From NCBI RefSeq assembly GCF_034424155.1, contig NZ_CP139992.1:760012-824011 (forward strand): DNA of 64,000 nucleotides, given 5' to 3'. The notes beneath the pieces are model-generated. The model was not told the origin of the DNA. It saw only the letters and a program-made list of their open reading frames with translations, and searched no databases. Numbering within the stretch: position 1 is the first letter of the stretch; each line of letters starts with the position of its first letter. This DNA comes from Hafnia alvei. Its GTDB lineage: Bacteria; Pseudomonadota; Gammaproteobacteria; Enterobacterales; Enterobacteriaceae. Shown piece by piece: positions 36,108 through 44,812 of this stretch. The position numbers and the translations under genes are program-made.

Positions 36108-36202
36108 GTTTTATACCCCTTGCGGGTGATGGCTAATACGTTGAACTATAAGGGCTCAGGGGATAGAGACGTGCTGATCGACATCATCAAAGCGGTGACG
36201 AG

Positions 36203-36220
36203 TTCGACAGTTTTGTCGAA
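36203..36220. promoter_or_regulatory. FhlA-type palindromic upstream activating site (fdhF)
   Basis: TTCGACAGTTTTGTCGAA. Its outer arms are identical to the hydN and hycB sites; only the central four bases differ. Its centre is 112.5 bp from the promoter centre, about one helical turn closer than at the other three genes. Confidence 0.75.
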
Positions 36221-36320
36221 GTGAGGAGTTACGTTTGTGGGTTTTCGATGTGGTGTAAGGTTTCGAACGCCAGTCAACATCCCTACTCCCATGTTTTGGA
36301 GGCGTAGGCGTCCGACGAAA

Positions 36321-36438
36321 GGTTGCTGGCGCGCAACCTCTCGACTCTCGCGCTTTTTACCGAGTCGCTTGGCCGACCGGTCTCGGAGCGTGCATCCTTG
36401 CACGCCCTCAACCTTTCACCAGCATCCTTGCTGGTGAA
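36321..36438 (-). other. Multi-hairpin structured region in the hycI-fdhF spacer
   Basis: Four stems in 120 bp: GGTTGC/GCAACC (36321-36338), CCGAG/CTCGG (36360-36386), GCGTGC/GCACGC (36388-36405) and TCACCAGC/GCTGGTGA (36416-36437). On the minus strand the last two have identical AAGGAT loops (GCAAGGATGC), which resemble CsrA-binding loops (ACARGGAUG). It lies in the 594-bp gap after hycI and upstream of the fdhF activating site. It may be an interspersed element, a 3' end of the hyc transcript or an independent RNA. Short ORFs here are spurious. Confidence 0.5.
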
Positions 36439-36581
36439 TCTATAACGAATTTTTTCAACACGAAAAAAACAATATAACTTTTGTTTTTAAGGAATAAGCC
36501 TTGGGAGAAAGAGCCGCTCAGGATGGGAGATACCAAACCGGAGCGGGATCTTGCACATTTATAAGAAGGGGGATTGGCAGT

Positions 36582-37109
36582 TTAGCCTTGGCTACTCACC
36601 CCAAACTCATCTTCATAGGCCACCAGCAGTTCAAATCCGCCTTGATCGCCCCAGTTATTCAGACGCTGATAGACTGTTTCGACGGCGTCTTTCACCGGTT
36701 GCATCATCGGGGCATAAAACGCGACGATGGCGGGCTGAATACCCACAAAGGTGATATCCGGTACATCTTCACGCAGTTGCTCGATCAAATAGCTCAGCGG
36801 CAGATTATGGGTGGTGACGATAAACAGCTCGGCAATATCTTTTTCATCGATGATGCGGATTTCGCCGGGTTCTAATCCCATTTCGGTGGCATCAACGATG
36901 ATCAAACGCTCTGGTTTCATCTCGCGGATCGCGTGGGAGTAGCTTTCCGGCGACGTGCCTCCGTCGATGACGGCCCAACCGGCTATCGGATGGTCGGTGA
37001 CCTTTTCGGCTAACAACGGCCCAGCGCCATCGTCACCCATCATGCTGTTGCCAACGCATAACAATAAATTCTTAACGGGGTGAGCACTCTCTTCTAAAAA
37101 ACTAGCCAT
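36582..37109 (-). CDS. hycI: HycI, hydrogenase-3 maturation endopeptidase
   Basis: 175 residues of the HybD/HycI protease family. LLLCVGNSMMGDDGAGPLLAEKV contains the Asp that binds nickel; VIDGGTSPE, IVDATEMGLEPGEIRII and TTHNLPLSYLIEQL follow. It removes the C-terminal peptide of HycE after nickel insertion. An N-terminal extension (MASFLEESAHPVKN) makes it longer than E. coli HycI (156). It overlaps hycH by 8 bp and ends the hyc operon. Confidence 0.94.
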   Translation of the reverse strand: MASFLEESAHPVKNLLLCVGNSMMGDDGAGPLLAEKVTDHPIAGWAVIDGGTSPESYSHAIREMKPERLIIVDATEMGLEPGEIRIIDEKDIAELFIVTTHNLPLSYLIEQLREDVPDITFVGIQPAIVAFYAPMMQPVKDAVETVYQRLNNWGDQGGFELLVAYEDEFGVSSQG

Positions 37110-37557
37110 CGCGTCTTTTCACCATCAGATAGATTGCGGGTTCATTTTCGATCATCTGCAGCGCAGCGATCAGTGCGTCTGTCCATGTCTGTTCTTGCTC
37201 ATTCATCTGCGGACGCGCTTTATCTAAAGCGCAGGCCAGCAAATGCGTGTGCGTACTGTCGATACAGATTTCGCCATAGCGAGGAAGCCCTTCCAGTTTG
37301 CGGCGTGCCGTACTTTCTTCCGGCAGCTTGGCTACCCACGCCCGATACCCCGTCAGCGGACATTCCAAACAGGTTTTCAGGCAGTCGATCACCCCGAGGT
37401 GATGGCCAATCGCGAGGCTGTAATAGATAACTTCTTTCGCTTCCTGCGGAGTTCTGTCCTCATCTTCCTTTTTTTGCACGAACTTACGGCTCAGGGAGTA
37501 GAACACCACCATCGGATCTTGTTCGTGATAAGGCTGATTACGGGCGTGGTCAGTCAT
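37102..37557 (-). CDS. hycH: HycH, formate hydrogenlyase maturation protein
   Basis: 151 residues, soluble. Blocks VIYYSLAIGHHLGVIDCLKTCLECPLTGY and RRKLEGLPRYGEICIDSTHTHLLACALDKA match E. coli HycH. It is required for maturation of the hydrogenase-3 large subunit but its exact chemistry is not established. It overlaps hycI by 8 bp and abuts hycG by one base, so translation is coupled. Confidence 0.93.
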   Translation of the reverse strand: MTDHARNQPYHEQDPMVVFYSLSRKFVQKKEDEDRTPQEAKEVIYYSLAIGHHLGVIDCLKTCLECPLTGYRAWVAKLPEESTARRKLEGLPRYGEICIDSTHTHLLACALDKARPQMNEQEQTWTDALIAALQMIENEPAIYLMVKRRDG

Positions 37558-38381
37558 TAGAAATTGCCTCCGCGAGCAGCATCATGGCACACCGCCTGTA
37601 GGCGAGAGATGATCTCGGTTAGGCGAGGATCATTTTCGTGCGCTAAAAACTGCGCCACGCGTGCTTCAACGGTGAGATCGTTTTGCTGGGCAAGAAGATC
37701 CATAAATTTATCGGCGATCTGGCGGCCATAGCGATAACCGGACATACGGCGTGCTTCACGATCGATCATAACGCGTAGCTGTTGTGGGATCGCCGGATGC
37801 AAGATAGCGGCCTGCTCATCTTCAGCTTGCTGGTGGTGTTCGCCTTTCAGTTTTTGATCGAGCAAACCCAGCGCCATGGCAAAACCATAAATGGTGGCAG
37901 CAGGAGTTGGTGGGCAACCAGGAATGTAAACGTCCACCGGCACAATTTTGTCCGTGCCGCCCCAAACGCAGTATAAATCGTGGAAGATCCCACCGCTGCA
38001 ACCGCAGGCGCCGTAGGAGATCACGATTTTTGGATCCGGTGCGGATTCATACGCACGGATCGCAGGAATACGCATTGAACGAGTCACCGCGCCGGTAAAC
38101 AGCAGAATGTCAGCATGACGCGGAGAAGGAACGACTTTGATCCCAAAGCGTTCGGTATCAAATAACGGCGTTAGCGCAGAGAAGATTTCGATTTCGCAGC
38201 CGTTACAACCGCCGCAGTCCACGCGGTAAACGTAGGCTGAGCGACGAATATCTTTCAGCAGCGTGCTTTTGAGTTTCGCAATCTGCTCATCGACGGTGAT
38301 GGGTACTGGTAAACCGTTGGCGTCGCGTGGTCCGATAATCGGTGAGCCGTTGGCTGGCTGTTGAGTAATGATTTGGCTCAT
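37557..38381 (-). CDS. hycG: HycG, hydrogenase-3 small subunit
   Basis: 274 residues of the NuoB-like family. The proximal [4Fe-4S] cluster ligands are in [21 protein letters not shown] and IPGCPPTP. It passes electrons between HycF and the NiFe site in HycE on the cytoplasmic face. It overlaps hycF by 4 bp and hycH by 1 bp. Slightly longer than E. coli HycG (255), mainly at the N-terminus. Confidence 0.95.
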   Translation of the reverse strand: MSQIITQQPANGSPIIGPRDANGLPVPITVDEQIAKLKSTLLKDIRRSAYVYRVDCGGCNGCEIEIFSALTPLFDTERFGIKVVPSPRHADILLFTGAVTRSMRIPAIRAYESAPDPKIVISYGACGCSGGIFHDLYCVWGGTDKIVPVDVYIPGCPPTPAATIYGFAMALGLLDQKLKGEHHQQAEDEQAAILHPAIPQQLRVMIDREARRMSGYRYGRQIADKFMDLLAQQNDLTVEARVAQFLAHENDPRLTEIISRLQAVCHDAARGGNF

Positions 38382-38935
38382 TGTGCCGCCTCCTGTGTCA
38401 GGTGACGCCCCAGCGTGATACGCGCTGAGTGGGTAATGTTGTTTTTACGTTTACAGTTGGGGCAGGTTTCAAACTGCGAGCGGCGCTCTTCGGCCTGCTC
38501 TTCCGTTAAATTGCCCGCCTGAACCAGTAATGCCATGGCATAGTCGATCTCTTTTTGTGCCGCGTAAGGTGCGCCACATTCCACGCAGTTGCAGACTTTG
38601 AACTCTGCGGTTTGGAACAGATCGCTTTTGTTCCATACCGCCATTTCAAACTCTTGTGACAGCTTGATCGCCGCGGTTGGGCACACTTCTTCACAGCGTG
38701 CGCAGAAAATGCAGCGGCCAAGATGTAATGCCCAAGTGCGCGTACCTTCACGCGCATCGGTTTCCATGGTTAACGCATTGGCCGGACAAGCGGCCGTGCA
38801 TGCGCCACAGGCGATGCACTGCTCTGGATTGTATTCAGGCTTACCGCGAAAGTTCGGATCAACCTGCATTGGCTTGGCAGGATAAGCCACCGTCGCATTG
38901 CGATGCTTAAACGCCGTTTTTAATAATTTCAGCAT
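38378..38935 (-). CDS. hycF: HycF, ferredoxin-like subunit of hydrogenase 3
   Basis: 185 residues of the NuoI-like family. Two [4Fe-4S] motifs are [16 protein letters not shown] and [16 protein letters not shown], with an extra [10 protein letters not shown]...CPNCKRKN zinc-like site. It connects the electron donor HycB with HycG. It lies between hycE (16 bp gap) and hycG (4-bp overlap). Confidence 0.95.
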   Translation of the reverse strand: MLKLLKTAFKHRNATVAYPAKPMQVDPNFRGKPEYNPEQCIACGACTAACPANALTMETDAREGTRTWALHLGRCIFCARCEEVCPTAAIKLSQEFEMAVWNKSDLFQTAEFKVCNCVECGAPYAAQKEIDYAMALLVQAGNLTEEQAEERRSQFETCPNCKRKNNITHSARITLGRHLTQEAAQ

Positions 38936-38951
38936 GGGTATTCTCCTGACC

Positions 38952-40655
38952 TTACTTCAGCGGTGAGTCTTTGCGTTCCAGACCATAGCGCTCGATTTCT
39001 TTGTACGGCACGGTAACGGACTTGCGTTTACGCACGTCGACCAGCGTTACGCGGTCGGTACAGGAGTAGCAAGGGTCAAGGCTGCCGATGATTAATGGTG
39101 CATCGGATACCGTGTTGCCTCGCAGCATGTAGCGCAGCGTTGGCCAGTTAGAGTAGGTGGCCGCACGGCAGCGCCAGCGGTAGAGTTTCTGGTTATCACC
39201 GGTCATCGACCAGTGAATATCATCGCCGCGTGGTGCTTCAGAAAAGCCCAGTGCGAAACGGTTTGGAATATAGGTGAAGCCTTCAACGGCCAGCGGGCCG
39301 CCCGGCAAATTATCTAAACCGAAGTCGATCATATTCAGCGCGGTGAAGACTTCATTCACGCGAACTTTGACGCGAGAAATCACGTCGCAGCCGGTTTCCG
39401 TGTGGATTTCCATTGGCAGCAGATCGTAACCCGCAAATGGGTGATCCACGCGGGTATCACGGGCATGACCGCTGGCGCGGATCATTGGACCGACGTTGCT
39501 GAAATCGCGTGCGATTTGTGGATCTAAACGACCCACGCCAACGGTGCGCTGTTCCATATTTGGCGTGCTGAACAGGATATCAACCAGCGTTTTCACTTCG
39601 GCACGCATTTCAGCGGCCAGCTTGCGGGTTTGGATCATGTCGTCTTTCAGCAGATCGCGGCGGATGCCGCCGATCAGATTCAGACCGTAGGTTTTACGTG
39701 CGCCGGTGAGGATTTCAGCCATTTTCATGGATTTTTCACGTACGCGGAAGAACTGCATAAAGCCGGAGTCAAAGCCGACGAAGTGGCACGATAAACCGAG
39801 GTTCAGCAGATGACTGTGTAAACGTTCGACTTCCAGCAGAATAGAACGAATAGCCTGTGCACGTTCAGGAACCTGAATGCCCATCGCGTTTTCTACTGAA
39901 GAGGTGTACGCGGTGCTGTGTGCAAAGCCACAGATGCCGCAAACACGGTCAGATAGGAAGGTCACTTCGTTATAACCCATGCGGGTTTCGGCCAGCTTTT
40001 CCATGCCGCGATGGACGTAGAAAAGACGATAATCGGCATCGACGATATCTTCACCGTCAACGAACAAGCGGAAATGCCCCGGTTCGTCAGAGGTGATGTG
40101 CAGTGGCCCGATAGGGACAATTTTGCCACTTTTGCTTTCGTTGATGAACGGATAGGTTTCAACGTCAGTGGTTGGCGCCGGACGCTGACGATAGTCCATT
40201 GAGTCTTTGCGCAGCGGATACAGCTCATCTGGCCAATCATCTGGCAGCACCAGACGGCGCTCATCGGGCAATCCAACCGGGATTAAACCGTACATATCAC
40301 GCACTTCGCGCTCGCCCCAAACGGCAGCCGGTACGCGAGGAGTCACGGACGGGAACTCCAGCGTTCTTTCATCGACCAGCGCTTTTACGGTGATCCAACA
40401 TTTGGTGCCGGTTTCCATGGAGAGCACGTAGTACACCGCATAGCTGCCGCACAGTGGACGTTCGTCATTGCCGAACAGAACCGATAACCAACCGCCTTGT
40501 TTGTAATACAGAAACTCAACCACTTCCGGCAACATATTGGTTTTAATGGTGATGGTTGCCTGAGTGTCTGTCTGCCAGCTTTCGTCCAGAATCGCTGAAG
40601 GGAACTGCTGACGCAGTTCCTGAATGTAATGTTGACCTGTTTTTTGCTGATTCAT
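38952..40655 (-). CDS. hycE: HycE, hydrogenase-3 large (NiFe) subunit
   Basis: 567 residues from the ATG at 40655 (MNQQKTGQHYIQEL); the longer frame to 40733 is rejected because E. coli HycE begins at the equivalent place. An N-terminal NuoC-like domain (about 1-170) is fused to a NuoD-like domain. Nickel ligands are RVCGICGFAH and DPCYSCTDR. The residues after DPCYSC (from about 537) are the C-terminal peptide removed by HycI. It reduces protons to H2 with electrons from FdhF. It lies between hycD (70 bp) and hycF. Confidence 0.96.
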   Translation of the reverse strand: MNQQKTGQHYIQELRQQFPSAILDESWQTDTQATITIKTNMLPEVVEFLYYKQGGWLSVLFGNDERPLCGSYAVYYVLSMETGTKCWITVKALVDERTLEFPSVTPRVPAAVWGEREVRDMYGLIPVGLPDERRLVLPDDWPDELYPLRKDSMDYRQRPAPTTDVETYPFINESKSGKIVPIGPLHITSDEPGHFRLFVDGEDIVDADYRLFYVHRGMEKLAETRMGYNEVTFLSDRVCGICGFAHSTAYTSSVENAMGIQVPERAQAIRSILLEVERLHSHLLNLGLSCHFVGFDSGFMQFFRVREKSMKMAEILTGARKTYGLNLIGGIRRDLLKDDMIQTRKLAAEMRAEVKTLVDILFSTPNMEQRTVGVGRLDPQIARDFSNVGPMIRASGHARDTRVDHPFAGYDLLPMEIHTETGCDVISRVKVRVNEVFTALNMIDFGLDNLPGGPLAVEGFTYIPNRFALGFSEAPRGDDIHWSMTGDNQKLYRWRCRAATYSNWPTLRYMLRGNTVSDAPLIIGSLDPCYSCTDRVTLVDVRKRKSVTVPYKEIERYGLERKDSPLK

Positions 40656-40725
40656 AAACCGTGATGCCCCGTAAGCTGAGAGGGTGAAATAGTGAGTAGG
40701 TGAGTGAAGGTTGTCATAACCGGCC

Positions 40726-41661
40726 TCACGCAATTAACCATGATAAGAACGCCATTGCCGCCAGACCGAAACCGGCCCAAGTGGTGTAAGACGTTTTCAG
40801 GAAGCGCAAACGGGCAACGCTGTTTTCAAACAGGGCGATAAGGGCAATCCCAACCAGCAGTTTGATAAAGGCAACCACGATCGCCAGAACCAAAGCACCC
40901 GCGCTGAAAGTGGCCATTTGGCCCCAAGGGACAAAAACGCCGATGAAGAGTTGCAGAACAACTAACTGCTTAAGGCTGATGCCTAATTTCAGCACGGCAA
41001 ACGCCGAACCGGAATATTCGGTCAACGGACCTTCCTGCAATTCTTGTTCGGCTTCGGCCATATCGAAGGGCAGTTTGCCCATTTCGATAAAGGTGGCAAA
41101 TGCACAGGCCAGAAGTGCCAGTACCAGAGCCAGTGAGGAATTCACGTCCCAGTTCAGTACGTGGAAACTCATCACGCCCAGATTTGTTGAACCTGCCAGT
41201 AGTGCTGCAACCCAAAGGCCTAGCATGAGAATCGGTTCAACTAAAATGCCCAGCATGGATTCACGGCTAGCGCCGATACCGGTGAAGGTGCTTCCGGTGT
41301 CTAAGCCTGCAATCGCAAAGAAGAAACGCGCAACGGCAAACAGATATACCACGGTAATCAAATCACCAATCGGTGATAGCGGACTGATGACGGTGACAAT
41401 CGGCAGGGCCGTCGCGATGGTGAGCATGGTGCCAACCATCACATAAGGCATCATCTGGAAGAACACGCCTGAAGCCGCTGGAGAAATATTTTGTCGTCTA
41501 AACAGTTTAAAAATATCGCGGTAATCCTGAAAAATATCAGGGCCGCTGCGGCTGTGAATTTTGGCACGCAGCACGCGGGAAATTCCGCTAAATAACGGAG
41601 CCAGCGCCAACAGGGCTAAAGCCTGAATCAACGCCAGCGCAAGGATAGAAAGCGAACTCAT
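40726..41661 (-). CDS. hycD: HycD, membrane subunit of hydrogenase 3
   Basis: 311 residues of the NuoH-like family with about eight membrane helices. Visible signatures include LSGISRVLRAKIHSRSGPDIFQDYRDIFKLF, ATFIEMGKLPFDMAEAEQELQEGPLTEYSG and a final helix. The loop with GKLPFDMAEAEQEL corresponds to the quinone-proximal region of complex I. Anchors HycE/G to the membrane. It follows hycC by 10 bp. Confidence 0.95.
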   Translation of the reverse strand: MSSLSILALALIQALALLALAPLFSGISRVLRAKIHSRSGPDIFQDYRDIFKLFRRQNISPAASGVFFQMMPYVMVGTMLTIATALPIVTVISPLSPIGDLITVVYLFAVARFFFAIAGLDTGSTFTGIGASRESMLGILVEPILMLGLWVAALLAGSTNLGVMSFHVLNWDVNSSLALVLALLACAFATFIEMGKLPFDMAEAEQELQEGPLTEYSGSAFAVLKLGISLKQLVVLQLFIGVFVPWGQMATFSAGALVLAIVVAFIKLLVGIALIALFENSVARLRFLKTSYTTWAGFGLAAMAFLSWLIA

Positions 41662-41671
41662 GTCATTCTCC

Positions 41672-43579
41672 TCAGGCGAAAATCGCCACTAGCAGCAGGG
41701 CGAGTTCAATCACCGCTAACGCTGGATAAACGCGCATTGCACCGTCACGCAGCAGACCACCGAACACAGGCGCGGGGTTACAAACTTTACGTAGGCGATA
41801 GATCGGGGCAAACATCACGCGCAAAGGCTGAGCGAAGCCGGTTGCCGTAACCACCATTTCCGCTTCGTGCCCATAACCACAGGCCCATGCATCACCGTGG
41901 CTACGGCGTGGCAGGCGTGAGTTTTTGTACATACCCACGAGCAGCATTGGCAGAATCGGGAAGGCCAGCATCAAAATGGCGATCATCGGTGTTGAAAGCA
42001 GAGTGGTATTGGTGGTGCCAGAAATCATCACCGCGCCCTGTGTCATTTGATGCGGATCGAGCATCAAGCCCAGAGAGCCTGCCGCCATTTGCAGCATATA
42101 TGGCAGAACCCAAGGTGCGCCGATACCAAATGCCAAACAGCCAATCGCTAGCAATACCGGAGAGAAAAGCATGGAAGCGGGTGCGCAGCCAGCATTCGCT
42201 GCACCTTCACTGCGTGGTGCGCCTAGGAACGTTACGCCGAAGATTTTCGCTACGCACATCACGGCGAGTGCACCGGTGATGGCCAGAACTACCATTACCA
42301 GCGGAGCGATAATTCGCATGCTCACCGCGGAAGAGTGGCTCAGCGAGAATAGGGATTGGTAGGTAAACCATTCGCTGACGAAGCCATTAAGCGGGGGAAG
42401 TGCCGCCATCGACATCAGACCAATTAACATCGCCGTTGCGGTTAACGGCATACGGCGAGCAACGCCGCCCAGTTTCTCGATATCTTTCGCGCCTGTGCTG
42501 CGGATAACCGCTCCGGCACCGAGGAACAGCACGCCTTTAAACAACGTGTGGTTAACCATATGGAACAGGCCAGCCATCAAACCGAGTACCGCCAACGTAG
42601 GTTTACCCAGCGCTAAGCCGAGCACACAGGCGGAAAGCCCTAGCAGAATAATGCCGATGTTTTCTACGGTGTGATAAGCCAACAGGCGCTTGATATCGTG
42701 CTCCATCAGCGCGTACAAACCACCGATAAAAGCGGTTAACGCACCGACGATCATCAATGCGGCGCCCCACCACAGCTGCGGCATGCCCAGCCAGTCGATG
42801 CTCAGTTTCAGCAAACCAAACAGACCGACTTTCAGCATCACGGAAGAAATCAGCGTAGCGGCATGGCTTGGTGCGCTAGAGTGAACCTGTGGGATCCAAC
42901 CGTGAAGCGGTACTAAACCAGAAACGATGCCAAAGCCCAGTAAGCCCAGCACAAAGACCCATGAAGCTAAGCCACGGCTCAGGTTTGCCAGATGGAATTC
43001 GCTTAACGCCAAGGTGCCGCTATGACGGTAAATAATCCAAAATGCGGCAATGATAAGCACAGTGCCTAAACGCGACATCAGCCAATATAAGCTTGCTGCC
43101 TTACGCGCTTTGGCATCCTGCGACTGCCACACCAGCAACGCGGTGAACAGCGTCATCAGTTCTAACAGTGCAACAAACATAACGGCGTTATCGGTTAGCA
43201 CTAACAGGCTGATAGCCGCGCTCAACAGGTTCATTAAGCAACCAATCAGTGCGGCTTTCTTCGGGGCATAACCCTTGAGATAGCTAAACGCATAAATGCC
43301 GCACAGCAGGCTCACCGCGGAGGTCAGCAGCAGCATGAGGCTGTTGAGCGTGCTGAACAGCACCGGCGTGTGATTAAACAGGTTAGCGCTAACGATTTCA
43401 GGCGTAAACGCCAGCCCTTGGCAAGCACTCCAGGTTCCTGCAACGCCCGCAACCAATGCACCTAGCGCTGCAACGCGAGCGCCAATCCAGCCTGAACCTG
43501 TTGCACCTAATAGCAACGCCAGAATGGCTGAAATGAGATAAATGCTGAGCGCGAAACTCAATAATTCAACGGTATTCAT
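41672..43579 (-). CDS. hycC: HycC, membrane antiporter-like subunit of hydrogenase 3
   Basis: 635 residues of the NuoL/M/N (Mrp antiporter) family with about 14-16 helices. GWIPQVHSSAPSHAATLISSVMLKVGLFGLLKL and HDIKRLLAYHTVENIGIILLGL contain the conserved lysines and histidine of proton-channel subunits; HMVNHTLFKGVLFLGAGAV follows. It overlaps hycB by 4 bp. Slightly longer than E. coli HycC (608). Confidence 0.95.
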   Translation of the reverse strand: MNTVELLSFALSIYLISAILALLLGATGSGWIGARVAALGALVAGVAGTWSACQGLAFTPEIVSANLFNHTPVLFSTLNSLMLLLTSAVSLLCGIYAFSYLKGYAPKKAALIGCLMNLLSAAISLLVLTDNAVMFVALLELMTLFTALLVWQSQDAKARKAASLYWLMSRLGTVLIIAAFWIIYRHSGTLALSEFHLANLSRGLASWVFVLGLLGFGIVSGLVPLHGWIPQVHSSAPSHAATLISSVMLKVGLFGLLKLSIDWLGMPQLWWGAALMIVGALTAFIGGLYALMEHDIKRLLAYHTVENIGIILLGLSACVLGLALGKPTLAVLGLMAGLFHMVNHTLFKGVLFLGAGAVIRSTGAKDIEKLGGVARRMPLTATAMLIGLMSMAALPPLNGFVSEWFTYQSLFSLSHSSAVSMRIIAPLVMVVLAITGALAVMCVAKIFGVTFLGAPRSEGAANAGCAPASMLFSPVLLAIGCLAFGIGAPWVLPYMLQMAAGSLGLMLDPHQMTQGAVMISGTTNTTLLSTPMIAILMLAFPILPMLLVGMYKNSRLPRRSHGDAWACGYGHEAEMVVTATGFAQPLRVMFAPIYRLRKVCNPAPVFGGLLRDGAMRVYPALAVIELALLLVAIFA

Positions 43580-44190
43580 TGTGCGTCGGACCCCTCTGAG
43601 AATGAGCTAAACATCATCAAATCGGCATCCATTGCGTCCATCGCGTTTTGGCGTTTGGCCGCGCTCGCCTGAGACAGTTGGTTATCATCAACTAGCATGA
43701 TGGCGTGAGTAGGGCAGGCACGAACGCAGGCAGGCCCTTGTTCGCTGAACTGACATAAATCGCATTTCACTGCGATGCTACGAATACCGGGATACCAATC
43801 TAAGAATGGGCTGATGCCGCGCTTGTTTGGCGGTGCGGGCAAGGCTTTTGGCGTATTGCTGTTGGCTGGAATGTGCAAAGGCTTGCTGCCGTTCATGGTG
43901 ATAGCACCGAATGGGCAGGCAATACCGCACAGCTTGCAGCTCACGCATAGGCTTTCATTCAGCTGAATGGCGTCGTCGGTATGGGTAATCGCATTGACCG
44001 GGCAAACCTGTGCGCATGGCGCGTCTTCACAGTGATGGCACATGACAGGCACAGAATCGTGATTGTCTTTAACCACCACCAGACGCGGCTCAGTCTGCAG
44101 GCCATAAGTCTTATGCTCTTCAGAGCACGCGGCCATACAGGTGTTGCACCCGATACATAATCGGGGATCCGCAATAACAAAGCGGTTCAT
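43576..44190 (-). CDS. hycB: HycB, electron-transfer subunit
   Basis: 204 residues with four [4Fe-4S] motifs: CIGCNTCMAACSEEH, CHHCEDAPCAQVCP, CVSCKLCGIACP and CDLCQFSEQGPACVRACP. It links FdhF to the hydrogenase-3 core. It is the first gene of the minus-strand hyc operon; the upstream hycA position of E. coli is empty. The operon has a sigma-54 promoter at 44238-44254. Resembles HydN but has the extended C-terminal acidic tail of HycB. Confidence 0.95.
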   Translation of the reverse strand: MNRFVIADPRLCIGCNTCMAACSEEHKTYGLQTEPRLVVVKDNHDSVPVMCHHCEDAPCAQVCPVNAITHTDDAIQLNESLCVSCKLCGIACPFGAITMNGSKPLHIPANSNTPKALPAPPNKRGISPFLDWYPGIRSIAVKCDLCQFSEQGPACVRACPTHAIMLVDDNQLSQASAAKRQNAMDAMDADLMMFSSFSEGSDAQ

Positions 44191-44237
44191 GTTCAGTCCT
44201 CTGGTTCAGACTACAAAAAGTAAAATTCCTCCTTGTT

Positions 44238-44254
44238 AAGCACAAAACGTGCCA
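44238..44254 (-). promoter_or_regulatory. Sigma-54 promoter of hycBCDEFGHI
   Basis: TGGCACGTTTTGTGCTT on the minus strand, with GG-N10-GC, 48 bp before the hycB start. Confidence 0.88.
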
Positions 44255-44340
44255 GTAGGCTTTATTTATAATTTAATTGTTATTTTTCAATTTGATGTGA
44301 AGTGTTTTATTGTGATTTTTGTGTGTCGGAAGTGTGTCGC

Positions 44341-44378
44341 TGTCGACACTTGGAGGAGGGTTCGACATTAGTGTCGAA
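44341..44378. promoter_or_regulatory. FhlA-type palindromic upstream activating sites (hyc operon)
   Basis: TTCGACATTAGTGTCGAA at 44361-44378 matches the hydN site at all but one base. A second related palindrome TGTCGACA begins near 44341. The main site centre is 123.5 bp from the -24/-12 centre. Confidence 0.75.
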
Positions 44379-44420
44379 GGGCTTACTCTACTATCGATTC
44401 GGTATGTTTGGGTAATGACC

Positions 44421-44806
44421 CCACCCTAACCCTCCCCTTGGCAGGGGAGGGAATTGTTCGGTGGTGTCTGTAAGAATCTCGATCGACCCCTTCCCCTGTG
44501 AAGGGGGAGGTTGGGTTGGGATATTTTCCCTTTGGCAGGGGAGGGAACTGTTCAGTGGTGTCTGTAAGAATCTCGATCGACCCCTTCCCCTGTGAAGGGG
44601 GAGGTTGGGTTGGGATATTTTCCCTTTGGCAGGGGAGGGAACTGTTCAGTGGTGTCTGTAAGAATCTCGATCGACCCCTTCCCCTGTGAAGGGGGAGGTT
44701 GGGTTGGGATATTTTCCCCTTGGCAGGGGAGGGAACTGTTCAGTGGTGTCTGTAAGAATCTCGATCGGCCCCTCCCCCTGCGAAGGGGGAGGTTGGGAGG
44801 GGGTAG
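44421..44806. repeat. Tandem 94-bp palindromic repeat array
   Basis: ATATTTTCCC recurs at 44521, 44615 and 44709, an exact 94-bp period; a partial, diverged unit precedes from about 44421. Each unit has two GC-rich palindromes (CCCCTTGGCAGGGGAGGG type and CCCCTGTGAAGGGGGAGG) and the spacer GTGGTGTCTGTAAGAATCTC. The final segment is nearly the same as the end of the 23.9 kb array. Reading frames reported across it are artefacts of the repeat. Confidence 0.92.
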
Positions 44807-44812
44807 TACACG

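Noticed and set aside
36006-36437. Short ORFs around the fdhF promoter and hairpin region
   Set aside because: They overlap the sigma-54 promoter, the palindrome and the structured hairpins; composition is not protein-like.
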